13,534 bases of DNA from Pseudomonadota bacterium (lineage in GTDB: Bacteria; Desulfobacterota; Syntrophobacteria; Syntrophobacterales; Syntrophobacteraceae), in NCBI GenBank assembly GCA_023416335.1, contig JAEZHY010000201.1, positions 1 through 13,534 of the forward strand. The letters run 5' to 3'. A program made the translations under genes and the position numbers. The notes beneath the pieces were generated by a model, which was not told the DNA's origin, did no database searches, and saw nothing but the letters and a program-made list of their open reading frames with translations. Shown one piece after another: positions 1 through 7,686 of this stretch. Every line of letters begins with the position of its first letter. Position 1 is the stretch's first letter.

Positions 1-437
1 AAGGCCGCCGCCGGTATTACCGCATACCATATACTTCTCTGCAATTCGAGAATCGGGGAAGTGTCCACGGCCTCTATCGAAAGCACCGTTCCCTGCCACG
101 CGAGGATCAGGAAGAAAAGGAGCGAGATGAAATTGACGACGACCTCCAGCCAGGGGGCGGCTTTCGTGCCGGCCAGAAGATGCGGCAGGAGGTCCACTCT
201 GAAATGTGTCCCGTTCCGCCACAGCAGGGCTGCTCCGAAGAAGACCATCCACGCGAATCCAAACTCCACGATTTCGTCAGCCCAAGCCATGGAGGAAATC
301 GGGACGAACCGGACAAATACCCCTGCCCCGACCAGGAGCAAAAGTGCCGCCAGGCAGATTCCGCAGCTCCAGTTGAGAATGGCGGATATTACCCGGTCCA
401 GCTTTTCAAGCGGTGAAGACTGGTTGGCCGCACTCAT
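1..437 (-). CDS. dctQ: TRAP transporter small permease (DctQ type), partial
   Basis: Small membrane subunit of a tripartite ATP-independent periplasmic (TRAP) transporter; with the large permease it forms the inner-membrane, ion-driven uptake complex. The reading frame opens with ATG at 437 and runs off the left edge, giving about 145 residues of a family usually 150-200 long. Visible hydrophobic segments lie at about residues 16-38, 55-70 and 90-110. The family signature around the second segment is present: an Arg-Phe, then Ala-Trp-Ala-Asp-Glu-Ile-Val, then Phe-Ala-Trp, followed by a conserved basic and Asn-Gly-Thr stretch. The start overlaps the stop of the large permease gene in an ATGA, so translation is probably coupled. 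The unusual point is its place after the large permease, whereas most TRAP operons run P-Q-M. The family call is strong; the substrate is unknown and the C-terminus is not visible. Confidence 0.88.
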   Translation of the reverse strand, partial: MSAANQSSPLEKLDRVISAILNWSCGICLAALLLLVGAGVFVRFVPISSMAWADEIVEFGFAWMVFFGAALLWRNGTHFRVDLLPHLLAGTKAAPWLEVVVNFISLLFFLILAWQGTVLSIEAVDTSPILELQRSIWYAVIPAAA

Positions 438-1726
438 CTCGCCCCTCCCATGATCAGGTTCGGAATCCAGGTAACCAGGCCGGGTATGTAGGTAATCAGG
501 AAAAGGCATATTATCAGAGCGACGATATGCCATTTGAGTTCGGATGCCAGCTTCCACAAAGGCACCTCACCCACGCACGAGACGGTATAGAGAACCATCC
601 CGACCGGTGGCGTCAAAAGCGCAACCATCAGGTTGAAAGTCATCATCACGCCGAAATGGACGGGATCTATCCCGACCTTCGATACCAGGGGCATGAAAAT
701 GGGAATCGTCAGCAGCATGATTGAGATGGCTTCCATGAAGCAGCCGAGGACAAGGAGGATGATGTTGATTATGAGCAGCAGAACGAGAGGATCATGGCTG
801 AGGGTAAGCAGGAACTGGATGACCGCCTCGGGTACGCGCTGCTGAATGAGCAGCCAGCCGAAAAGACCCGCCGTCGAAATGATAAACAGGACCCGCACGG
901 TCTGGTCCACCGTTTCCATAACGATCTCGACAAGACGCTTAAGATTGACCTCACGATAGACCAGAATGCTGATTAGGACGGCGTAGAAGCATGCGGCCAC
1001 GGAAGCTTCCGTAGGGGTGAAAAGCCCGGTCAGGATGCCGCCCACGATGATTATTGGCGCCAGTATTGCCGACCAGGCCCCTCTGAAACTCTCCAGGATT
1101 TCCCCCACGGAACCTCGGCGTTGCGTTGGATATCCGCGTTTGACGGAGGTGAGGTAGACCGTGATCATCAGCCCCAGCCCCATCAGCAGCCCCGGAATGA
1201 ATCCGCCGAGGAAAAGACGCCCCACGGACACGCCGGTCATACACCCGAAAATGACCAGCGGGATGCTCGGCGGAATAATCGGGCCAATCGTTGCGGCGGC
1301 CGCGCTGACAGCCGCGCTGAAAGGCCGGTCGAACCCCGCCTTGCTCATCGCGTTCATTGCGACCACCCCGACTCCGGCTGCATCGGCAATGGCAGAACCC
1401 GACATGCCCGCCGCAATGATGTTCGAAACCACATTGACGTGTCCAAGGCCGCCCCGGATATGCCCTACCAGGTGCTGGCAAAAACGGAACAGTCTTACGG
1501 TCATGCCCCCTGTGTTCATGAGATTACCGGCCAGGATGAAGAACGGGATGGCGAGAAGTGTAAATCCGGTCGTGCTCGAATACATCCTGGCCGGGACCAT
1601 CAGAAGATGCTCGGGTTCACCGAGGATAATAAAGAAAATCGCGGCCGTTAGACCCATTGAAACCGCGATGGGGACGCCAATCAGCATCAGAGCGATCAAC
1701 ACCGAAAAAATCGCAACGGTCATCAT
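434..1726 (-). CDS. dctM: TRAP transporter large permease (DctM type)
   Basis: The 430-residue large permease subunit forms the translocation channel of a TRAP transporter; the length is typical of DctM (about 425-435). It is almost entirely hydrophobic, with roughly a dozen membrane segments. Family signatures are visible: AGNLMNTGG at residues 66-74, GHIRGGLGHVNV at 88-99, and IPPSIPL at 151-157. There are two adjacent Met codons (1726 and 1723), and the ribosome-binding site is weak (AGGAAAG about 10 bases upstream). It lies 30 bp downstream of the binding-protein gene and overlaps the small permease gene by 4 bp, so it belongs to one transcript. The substrate cannot be read from the permease; TRAP systems generally carry organic acids. 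The name dctM is used at family level only. Confidence 0.95.
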   Translation of the reverse strand: MMTVAIFSVLIALMLIGVPIAVSMGLTAAIFFIILGEPEHLLMVPARMYSSTTGFTLLAIPFFILAGNLMNTGGMTVRLFRFCQHLVGHIRGGLGHVNVVSNIIAAGMSGSAIADAAGVGVVAMNAMSKAGFDRPFSAAVSAAAATIGPIIPPSIPLVIFGCMTGVSVGRLFLGGFIPGLLMGLGLMITVYLTSVKRGYPTQRRGSVGEILESFRGAWSAILAPIIIVGGILTGLFTPTEASVAACFYAVLISILVYREVNLKRLVEIVMETVDQTVRVLFIISTAGLFGWLLIQQRVPEAVIQFLLTLSHDPLVLLLIINIILLVLGCFMEAISIMLLTIPIFMPLVSKVGIDPVHFGVMMTFNLMVALLTPPVGMVLYTVSCVGEVPLWKLASELKWHIVALIICLFLITYIPGLVTWIPNLIMGGAR

Positions 1727-1756
1727 GGGGCGTTTTCTTTCCTGTCGGCAATTACA

Positions 1757-2764
1757 TTATTTTGTTTCTTTCACGAATTTCATGAATGTCTCTGAGTTGC
1801 TTTCTCCTGCGTATTTCACAACCTTGTCGATTGCGGGCTTGACCGCTGCCTTGAAGGCAGGGATGTCGGGTTTGGTAACCTTGACGCCAGCCTTCTCCAT
1901 ATTCGCTATTATGTCCTTTTCTTCATCCATGACCGCCTTCCGCATAAACTGGCCGGCCGCTTTGGATTCTTCCCGGATAATTTTCTGCTGCTCCGGGGTC
2001 AGCTTTGCCCATTTCTTCGGATTGACCACGTGCATCATGCAGCTGTAGGTATGCTGGGTGAGTGCAAGGTGTTTCTGAACTTCATAGAATTTCTGGTGAT
2101 AAATCGCGGAAAGAGGGTTTTCCTGGCCGTCCACCACGTTCTGGGCCAGAGCCATATAGACCTCGGGGAAGGCAATCTTCGTCACGACCGCACCGAGCGA
2201 CTCCATTGTCGCCTGGAGATGCATTTCGGGAGGAACGCGCAGCTTCAGTCCCTTCACGTCTTCCGGCTTCACGATCGGTACTTTGTTGTTCGTGATGTTC
2301 CGGAACCCCCACTCCCAGTTTGAAAGGAGGATGAAACCCTCTTTTTCGGAAATCTTTGCCAGCCAGTCGAAAGCGGGGCCGTCCAGGACCTTGTGAGCTG
2401 TTTCATAGGAATCGAAAATGAATGGGATCTGGGCCGTCATGCAGGCACGAACATACTTTTCAAATTGGCCCTGGGTGGGCAGGTTCATATCGATCGAACC
2501 GAGCTTGACCTGTTCGCACTGCTCGGGTGGAGAACCCAGGGCATTGGCCGGGTAGATAACGATTTTCACCTGGCCGTTCGTCCTCTTTTCGACGTTGGCG
2601 GCAAACTGTTTTGATGCCAGGTGAGCGGGATGGCTCTCGTCGACATAGTGGGCGAACTTCAACTCGATGGGCTGGGCCGAAACAGGCATCGTTAAAGCCG
2701 GAAGCAGGCACAAGCCCAGGGAAAGCGCAAAAAGTGCGCTAAACCTGATGACGGACGATCTCAT
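1757..2764 (-). CDS. dctP: TRAP transporter solute-binding protein (DctP family), TRAP-1
   Basis: Periplasmic solute-binding protein of 335 residues that captures the substrate and passes it to the permease. I chose ATG at 2764 rather than an upstream in-frame ATG because AGGAGG (2770-2775) sits 5 bases before it and because it gives a clean signal peptide: basic MRSSVIR, a hydrophobic core to about residue 26, and a cleavage site after Val-Ser-Ala at residue 30. Family marks are GLKLRV at 172-177, whose Arg in this family binds the substrate carboxylate, and VDGQENP at 211-217. The gene starts 35 bp after the cysteine-rich protein gene, so the binding protein is third in an operon headed by cytoplasmic redox proteins. 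The conserved Arg suggests an organic acid substrate; which one is not visible. Confidence 0.94.
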   Translation of the reverse strand: MRSSVIRFSALFALSLGLCLLPALTMPVSAQPIELKFAHYVDESHPAHLASKQFAANVEKRTNGQVKIVIYPANALGSPPEQCEQVKLGSIDMNLPTQGQFEKYVRACMTAQIPFIFDSYETAHKVLDGPAFDWLAKISEKEGFILLSNWEWGFRNITNNKVPIVKPEDVKGLKLRVPPEMHLQATMESLGAVVTKIAFPEVYMALAQNVVDGQENPLSAIYHQKFYEVQKHLALTQHTYSCMMHVVNPKKWAKLTPEQQKIIREESKAAGQFMRKAVMDEEKDIIANMEKAGVKVTKPDIPAFKAAVKPAIDKVVKYAGESNSETFMKFVKETK

Positions 2765-2799
2765 GTTGTCCTCCTCTGAGTTGCGGATGCAGGTTCGCT

Positions 2800-3432
2800 T
2801 TACTGTGAATTGCCGGCCATGGCGGAGAGCAGTTTCGCCGCCCGGTCCGGATTGAAAATGCCGCACATGCACGGTTTGAACAGCCGCTCGGCACCCTGTT
2901 CGGGCGTAAGCTCACCGCTTTTGACCTTTGCGGCCGTATCTTCTATCAGTTTCACGGTCACCATGCCGTGCCCGCACATGGTGTTTATTTCCAGTACTGC
3001 CTGGGATGGAAGCCTGTCCGTGCGCCCCCAGCGTCCCAGCGTGTTGTTGACCGTATGGGGGGTCAGGCCGGACTCCTTGCAGCACTCGCGCACTTTATCG
3101 AAAAGCCCGGAAACGACGACCGATATCCCCAGGTCTTCCTCTTTCAGCGCCTTCAGTGCTTTAACGACGTTGGCGGCATCGTTGAACACGGCATGCACCA
3201 CCGCCCTGTCCTGGACATTCTGCAGGAGCTTGTCCAATCCGCCCTGGTGGTACTGGTTGCCCAGCCTGCAATCGCCTATTTTAATGGCCCCGCACTTCAG
3301 TGATATCTCGAGCATTTTCCGGAGCTTGGGAGAGGATCCCACATGATTGATGTCCTTGGACGGCATGAAGAGCAGAATGAAGTCCTTCCCCAGGCTGTCA
3401 ACCGAACCGACTCGATGCAGTGTATGTGTCAT
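2800..3432 (-). CDS. Cysteine-rich cytoplasmic protein of unknown family, partner of the ferredoxin-like protein
   Basis: A 210-residue soluble protein that I cannot place in a named family. It has no signal peptide or membrane segment. It holds seven Cys (47, 55, 117, 118, 153, 188, 190), with CGHG at 153-156 and CMCGIFN at 188-194, which look like metal or cluster ligands or redox thiols. The Cys-Cys pair at 117-118 sits in a stretch with alternating hydrophobic residues like a Rossmann-type strand. The ATG at 3432 directly follows the TAA of the ferredoxin-like gene (no bases between) and has a good GGAGG site inside that gene. Such tight abutment suggests equimolar subunits or a split single gene. 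From memory it may match the C-terminal half of proteins annotated as 6-hydroxynicotinate reductase, but I hold this loosely. Real gene: very likely. Function: unknown. Confidence 0.82.
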   Translation of the reverse strand: MTHTLHRVGSVDSLGKDFILLFMPSKDINHVGSSPKLRKMLEISLKCGAIKIGDCRLGNQYHQGGLDKLLQNVQDRAVVHAVFNDAANVVKALKALKEEDLGISVVVSGLFDKVRECCKESGLTPHTVNNTLGRWGRTDRLPSQAVLEINTMCGHGMVTVKLIEDTAAKVKSGELTPEQGAERLFKPCMCGIFNPDRAAKLLSAMAGNSQ

Positions 3433-4149
3433 TTATGCCTCCTTCACCCTCGGCCGGCCCAGGCCGACATTCGTTTTCCCGTTGGGCGCAAACCAGACCC
3501 CGCTTCGACGCATTATCTCGTGAGTGGGGACCGTGCCGTCAGGAGCTACCCGAGAGGCGATGCAGAGGGAAAATACCGATTCGATCTGCTCGCTGACTTC
3601 CCGAAGTCCGTCCAGTACCTTTTCAAGTTTCTCCATCGGTACCGAGAACTCGATGATTGCCGAAAGGACTTTCTCGTTGAGGACGTCATCCTTGAATTTC
3701 CCGGTTTTTACATCGGACATCAAAGAGGTGGTCGGATTGCAGGCTTCGAACTCGACATCGAGCTTTGCCATTGCCATAGCGATTTTTTCAACATCGTAGA
3801 ACCGCGCTCCCAGTACCGGGCGTCCGACTTCGATACCGATCCCGGCCCACCCGTGCGGGAAACGCCCAGTGACCTCGTTTGTCTTCATCTCCTCCGTCCC
3901 GCGGCCGGAAATGCATGACTCGGGGGCGATGGTCAGCACATCGCTCAAGACGCTGCGTACGACCCGCGGCCATTCGAGCTTCTGCTGGTAAATCGCGTCA
4001 ACCGGACAATCGGCGAGCCGCAGACAGTTGTAGCATTCCGTACATTCATCGAAATCGATTTCGGCGTGCTCACCGATGGTGATGGCCCCCACCGGGCAAT
4101 AGACTTCGCACTGCCCACAAGCGATACACTTTTCGGGGTCAATGAGCAT
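3433..4149 (-). CDS. 2x[4Fe-4S] ferredoxin-like protein with large C-terminal domain
   Basis: A 238-residue cytoplasmic iron-sulfur protein. The N-terminus is a two-cluster ferredoxin domain: C8, C11, C14, C18 followed by Pro, and C36, C39, C42, C48 followed by Pro, the second with a longer last gap (CX2CX2CX5CP). About 180 further residues follow, far more than a ferredoxin needs. They include SGRGTEEMKTNEVTGR (81-96), a Gly-rich GWAGIGIEVGRP stretch and a C-terminal NVGLGRPR, so this is probably an enzyme subunit and not just an electron carrier. ATG at 4149 is chosen because AAAGGAGAA precedes it by about 8 bases and the cluster motif starts at once; an upstream in-frame ATG at 4212 is less well served. 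It is the first gene of the operon. The C-terminal pattern reminds me of the N-terminal half of 6-hydroxynicotinate reductase; unverified. Confidence 0.88.
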   Translation of the reverse strand: MLIDPEKCIACGQCEVYCPVGAITIGEHAEIDFDECTECYNCLRLADCPVDAIYQQKLEWPRVVRSVLSDVLTIAPESCISGRGTEEMKTNEVTGRFPHGWAGIGIEVGRPVLGARFYDVEKIAMAMAKLDVEFEACNPTTSLMSDVKTGKFKDDVLNEKVLSAIIEFSVPMEKLEKVLDGLREVSEQIESVFSLCIASRVAPDGTVPTHEIMRRSGVWFAPNGKTNVGLGRPRVKEA

Positions 4150-4271
4150 TAAAGATTCTCCTTTTGCATGTTTATTAGCGGCTTTGCAGGCCGATGCCGA
4201 GGCATCGAACATTCCCCGCCACGCCGCTTCGTGTAACTTACCGGGTCGATTCCGAACCGGTTCCCCAAAGA
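4150..4271 (-). other. 5' leader of the ferredoxin-like gene
   Basis: Non-coding leader downstream of the promoter. The only structure I see is a near-palindrome CGATGCC-GA-GGCATCG (4192-4207), which can form a short hairpin about 45 nt before the start codon. No recognisable riboswitch was found. Confidence 0.35.
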
Positions 4272-4287
4272 TGTATACATGAATACG
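4272..4287 (-). promoter_or_regulatory. Candidate operator 1 (TGTAT-N6-ATACA type)
   Basis: The plus strand reads TGTATACATGAATACG. This is a 5-bp inverted repeat around six bases with one mismatch in the outermost pair, and 15 of 16 bases are identical to the site before the amidohydrolase. It covers the likely -10 of the promoter serving the ferredoxin-like/TRAP-1 operon. Shape and spacing fit sites of FadR-type GntR regulators, and one is encoded at 11078-11788; the link is inference. Confidence 0.7.
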
Positions 4288-4308
4288 TGTATGTTTGGAT
4301 GTTGTCAA
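4280..4308 (-). promoter_or_regulatory. Sigma-70-type promoter of the ferredoxin-like/TRAP-1 operon
   Basis: On the minus strand a perfect TTGACA (4303-4308) is followed after 17 bp by TATTCA (4280-4285). Transcription would start near 4273, leaving a leader of about 124 nt before the ATG at 4149. The -10 lies inside operator 1, as expected for repression by occlusion. Confidence 0.55.
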
Positions 4309-4487
4309 GCACTACTTCAGCCCGCATCGGGAGGACGAGTTCCATCCCGCCCAGACTCTTTACCCAACAGCATGATTCAATAATCTTCGTTACTTCATCA
4401 GATTGAACCGGTCTCGAAATGTGGTCGGACAAATGCCCAGCCGGTCAGAGGGAAAGTTGCGACCCCCTCGCCTTACCGGAAACTGTT
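4309..4487. other. Intergenic spacer between the fused permease gene and the TRAP-1 operon promoter
   Basis: The two genes point the same way, so transcription through the spacer is possible. I see no strong hairpin with a T-run that would end the upstream transcript, and no convincing gene. A 64-codon open frame on the minus strand (4238-4432) runs through the promoter and operator and has no ribosome-binding site, so I do not call it. Confidence 0.4.
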
Positions 4488-6365
4488 TCAGAGGTTGAAA
4501 AAGCGTGGCAAAACAAGAGTAAACCAGGGGACGAAGGCTACGATCAAGGCCCCGATAAACAGCACGATGAAGTAAGGCAGATAGGCACGCGTCGCCTTTT
4601 CCACATTAACCTTCCCCAGTGCGCAGGCTATGAGAAAACCGATCCCGATCGGGGGCTGAAACAATCCGATCCCCAGGGCAGTGATCATGATGATCCCGTA
4701 GTGCAGCGGGACGATGTCGAAGTTCGCCATGATCGGGAAAAGGATCGGCGTGAAGATGATCAGGGCGGGAAGACCTTCGAGAAATGCGCCGAACACGACA
4801 AGGACTATGAGTGTTATCAGCAGGAAGGGAACGGGGCTTGAGGATATTCCCACGATCGATTTCGCAATCAAACCGGGAACATTTTCAGCCGCAAAAATCC
4901 ACGAAAGCACTGATGCCGTGCCCACCAGAAGCAGTATCATCCCTGACATCGATGCCGTATTTACAAATATTGAGTACAGATCGCGCCACTGAAGCTCCCG
5001 ATATACAAATATGCCGAGAACCAGCGCGTAAATGACCCCCACCATACCTGCTTCGGTGGGTGTCACAATTCCTCCGAGAATGCCGCCCAGAATGATGACG
5101 GGCGTCAGAAGAGGCAGGATTGCCCGCCGGAACGCAACTATTACCTCGCGCGCGGACTGCCGCCGCTCCAGAGGAATGTTTTCCCGCCTCGCCTGGATGT
5201 AGATAAGGAGCATGATGGGCACTGCCATGCAGGCAGCGGGCAGGAATCCGGCAATAAACAAGGCGGCCACGGATAGATTGGTCAGATTCGCCAGGACGAC
5301 CATGGGAATGCACGGCGGAACGAGCATGCCCATGGCAGATGCCGATGCAACGATTGAAACGGCCTGTTCCGGGCGATACCCCGACTTTCGCATTGCGGGG
5401 ATGAGTATGGACCCCATCGCGGAAACGTCTGCAACCGAAGCGCCGGAAATACCTGAAAAAATATATTCGCCCAGAACCGTGGAAATCCCGAGGCTTCCCC
5501 GTATATGGCCAACCAGCGCGCGTGCGAAGGCGACCAGGCGCTCCGTGATGCCTCCGGTATTCATCAAATCGCCCACGAGGATAAAAAGCGGAACGGCAAG
5601 AAGGACGAAAGAATCTATCCCGCTCATGATGTTAATCGGAACGATGGAAAGCGATATGCTTCCCCTCGAGACGATATAGACAACACAGGCAAGGCCGATC
5701 GCCATCGAAATGGGCGTGTTGATCATCATCAGGGCGACGACCACGAACACAAGGGTAATGACGAGGACCCCGGAAGGTACGTCCACATACTCCCCAACCG
5801 CCCATATTATGGCGCTAAGAACGATGACGCCGACAGCCGAAAAGCAAATGGACGTCCAGGCCCGGCGTTTTACGATCACATGCAACTGGAAAAGAAGGAA
5901 GAAGAACCCTACCGCGGGAATGGCCGCAAACACCCACCCCATGGAGAAGCCCATGGTAATGGAGTACGATTGGCTCATGTACGATACGACTACGATTCCC
6001 TCATACAACAGAAAAAGCGCAAAAGTCGTGACAAGGATTACGACGAGATCGCTCAGCCGTTGACGCATCGCGTCGGACATACGAGATACGACACTGTCTA
6101 TGCTCACATGAGAGTGCCGTATGAGGGCGACGCCGGCACCGACAAAAACCGACCAGATAAAGAGATATCGGGAAAGCTCCTCGCTCCAGGCGGGCAAGTC
6201 CTGGACGAAATATCGACAAACTACCTGCAGGGTAATAACCAGACAAATGCCGACCAATAAGACTGCCCCCGTGAACTCGAGCAACCGGGTGAGCACTCCC
6301 GTCCGCCGGGACTCCTCCATGACGATGCCATCGGATGCGATGCCTTCCATCATCTCTTCCCCCAT
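4488..6365 (-). CDS. TRAP transporter fused small/large permease (DctQ-DctM fusion), TRAP-2
   Basis: A 625-residue inner-membrane protein that combines both TRAP permease subunits. Residues about 25-165 form the DctQ part with four membrane segments and the family signature R51, W60-Ser-Glu-Glu, R66. Residues about 195-625 form the DctM part with GDLMNTGG at 265-272, GHIRGSLG at 286-293 and VPPCIP at 349-354. The natural fusion is a known TRAP variant. Start choice: ATG at 6365 gives the longest protein, but Met5 or Met6 (6353, 6350) lie just after GGGGGAAGAG and may be the true start. It follows the cognate binding-protein gene by 262 bp, a wide gap holding an inverted repeat. Its substrate is unknown but is probably chemically related to that of TRAP-1, given the shared operator. 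Confidence 0.93.
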   Translation of the reverse strand: MGEEMMEGIASDGIVMEESRRTGVLTRLLEFTGAVLLVGICLVITLQVVCRYFVQDLPAWSEELSRYLFIWSVFVGAGVALIRHSHVSIDSVVSRMSDAMRQRLSDLVVILVTTFALFLLYEGIVVVSYMSQSYSITMGFSMGWVFAAIPAVGFFFLLFQLHVIVKRRAWTSICFSAVGVIVLSAIIWAVGEYVDVPSGVLVITLVFVVVALMMINTPISMAIGLACVVYIVSRGSISLSIVPINIMSGIDSFVLLAVPLFILVGDLMNTGGITERLVAFARALVGHIRGSLGISTVLGEYIFSGISGASVADVSAMGSILIPAMRKSGYRPEQAVSIVASASAMGMLVPPCIPMVVLANLTNLSVAALFIAGFLPAACMAVPIMLLIYIQARRENIPLERRQSAREVIVAFRRAILPLLTPVIILGGILGGIVTPTEAGMVGVIYALVLGIFVYRELQWRDLYSIFVNTASMSGMILLLVGTASVLSWIFAAENVPGLIAKSIVGISSSPVPFLLITLIVLVVFGAFLEGLPALIIFTPILFPIMANFDIVPLHYGIIMITALGIGLFQPPIGIGFLIACALGKVNVEKATRAYLPYFIVLFIGALIVAFVPWFTLVLPRFFNL

Positions 6366-6513
6366 CCCTGCCGGTCACAAGCGCCGATCCACATATTTCC
6401 AATCGCGCGCATGCCCCCGGAACTTACAGTACGTTGTTTCGGCCACGTGTTAGCGACGATCTTCTCCCATACGCGTGTCCATTCGATTGGGAGCCCCCTG
6501 TAACGGGTGCATG

Positions 6514-6601
6514 CGATCGGGTTCCGGAGAGCAATTGCGTCGAAACGGATTTCGTCGATTTCCGGTTATCTCGCCAGGCAAACGTCCCCGGTTCCCGATC
6601 G
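6514..6601. repeat. Intercistronic inverted repeat between TRAP-2 binding protein and permease
   Basis: The arms CGATCGGGTTCCGG (6514-6527) and CCGGTTCCCGATCG (6588-6601) are complementary except for two central bases. A small perfect hairpin, CGAAA-CGGA-TTTCG (6541-6554), lies between them. In the transcript this could stall decay or partly stop polymerase, giving more binding protein than permease. No T-run follows on the minus strand, so it is not a classic terminator. Confidence 0.45.
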
Positions 6602-6627
6602 TGGAAGCTTCACCGATTCGGTCCAAA

Positions 6628-7686
6628 TTACTTGGCGTCGCCGGGGCCGAAATATACTTTCCCTTCCGGGTACATCTTTTTGATCTTTTCAACTTCCGCC
6701 AGAAGCTCGTTCACTTTGTCCGCGCCCCATTTTTCTCTTGCCTGGGCATAGACTACCTCAACCGCTTTCCTGAACGGGGCCAGGTCGGACACGTCATTGA
6801 TCTTCATGCCCGCTTTCTCCATGACCTCCCGTTCCTTGGCTTCATTGGCGCCTACCAGCTTACGGTAGAAGGGGGCCGCTTCCATGGCGGCTTGCTGAAC
6901 GGCTTTCTGATGTTCGGGGCTGAGCTTTTTCCAGGTCATCTCAGAGATGATGAGAGGGAGGGTACTGTATTGATGCTTGGTCAGGGACATGTATTTCTGA
7001 ACTTCGTAGAATTTCGAAGCATGGATGTTCATGAACGGGTTTTCCTGTCCGTCCACAACCTTTTGCTGCATGGCCTGATAGAGTTCGGAGTAGGACATGG
7101 GAACGGCACTCGCGCCGAGCGCCTGGAGGATGTTGATCGACATCTCCGACTGCACAACGCGAATCTTCAGCCCCTTCATGTCTTCCGGTGTATTGACGGG
7201 CCGGACGTTATTTGTAAGGTGACGAAATCCGTTGTCCCAGGTTGCCAGGTAACGGATGCCCTTCGCCTTCAGAGGCTCGAAAACCTTGGTCACAAAAGGG
7301 GTATCCATGAAGGCATAAGCCTGTGAGTAATTGTCGAACAGGTAAGGGAGTTCAATCAGTTCCTGCAGGCGCTTGTCATCGAAGGTCGAAACCAGTCCGG
7401 CGGTGGTAACGTAGAAGTCCAGCGCCCCCATCGAAACCTGCTGCTGACAGCTTTGGTGCGTACCGAGGGAACCAGCCGGGAAAACTTCGATTTTGACTCC
7501 TCCCTTTGTCAGTTCATCCACTCGTTTGGCAAAGAAAAGGGAGGTATCGTGCCTTGGGTTGGAGGTAGGCTCAGAATGGGCCAGACGGAGGTTTACAGCT
7601 TTGGCCAGCCCGGTGGCGGGTGTAAATGCCGTGAAGCTCACTGCGAGGATTAGCGCCAAACACAAGACCGCTGTTCTTGATTGCAT
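6628..7686 (-). CDS. TRAP transporter solute-binding protein (DctP family), TRAP-2
   Basis: Periplasmic binding protein of 352 residues serving the fused permease downstream. The ATG at 7686 has AGGGAG about 8 bases upstream. The signal peptide is clear: MQSR, a hydrophobic stretch to about residue 25, and cleavage after Ala-Lys-Ala at residue 30. GLKIRV (172-177, with the substrate Arg) and VDGQENP (211-217) fall at the same positions as in the TRAP-1 binding protein. The two are therefore collinear homologues, although they differ widely elsewhere. Its promoter is probably the one near 8157-8186, which leaves a leader of about 450 nt. The conserved Arg suggests an organic acid ligand. Confidence 0.94.
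   Translation of the reverse strand: MQSRTAVLCLALILAVSFTAFTPATGLAKAVNLRLAHSEPTSNPRHDTSLFFAKRVDELTKGGVKIEVFPAGSLGTHQSCQQQVSMGALDFYVTTAGLVSTFDDKRLQELIELPYLFDNYSQAYAFMDTPFVTKVFEPLKAKGIRYLATWDNGFRHLTNNVRPVNTPEDMKGLKIRVVQSEMSINILQALGASAVPMSYSELYQAMQQKVVDGQENPFMNIHASKFYEVQKYMSLTKHQYSTLPLIISEMTWKKLSPEHQKAVQQAAMEAAPFYRKLVGANEAKEREVMEKAGMKINDVSDLAPFRKAVEVVYAQAREKWGADKVNELLAEVEKIKKMYPEGKVYFGPGDAK

Noticed and set aside
1161..2048. 295-codon open frame on the plus strand
   Set aside because: It lies antisense to the large permease and the end of the binding-protein gene; the minus-strand reading has clear family motifs and this frame has none.
4238..4432. 64-codon open frame on the minus strand upstream of the ferredoxin-like gene
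   Set aside because: It spans the TTGACA promoter and the operator, lacks a ribosome-binding site and shows no known features.
5505..6260. 251-codon open frame on the plus strand
   Set aside because: Antisense to the fused permease; highly charged, repetitive composition typical of the complement of membrane segments.
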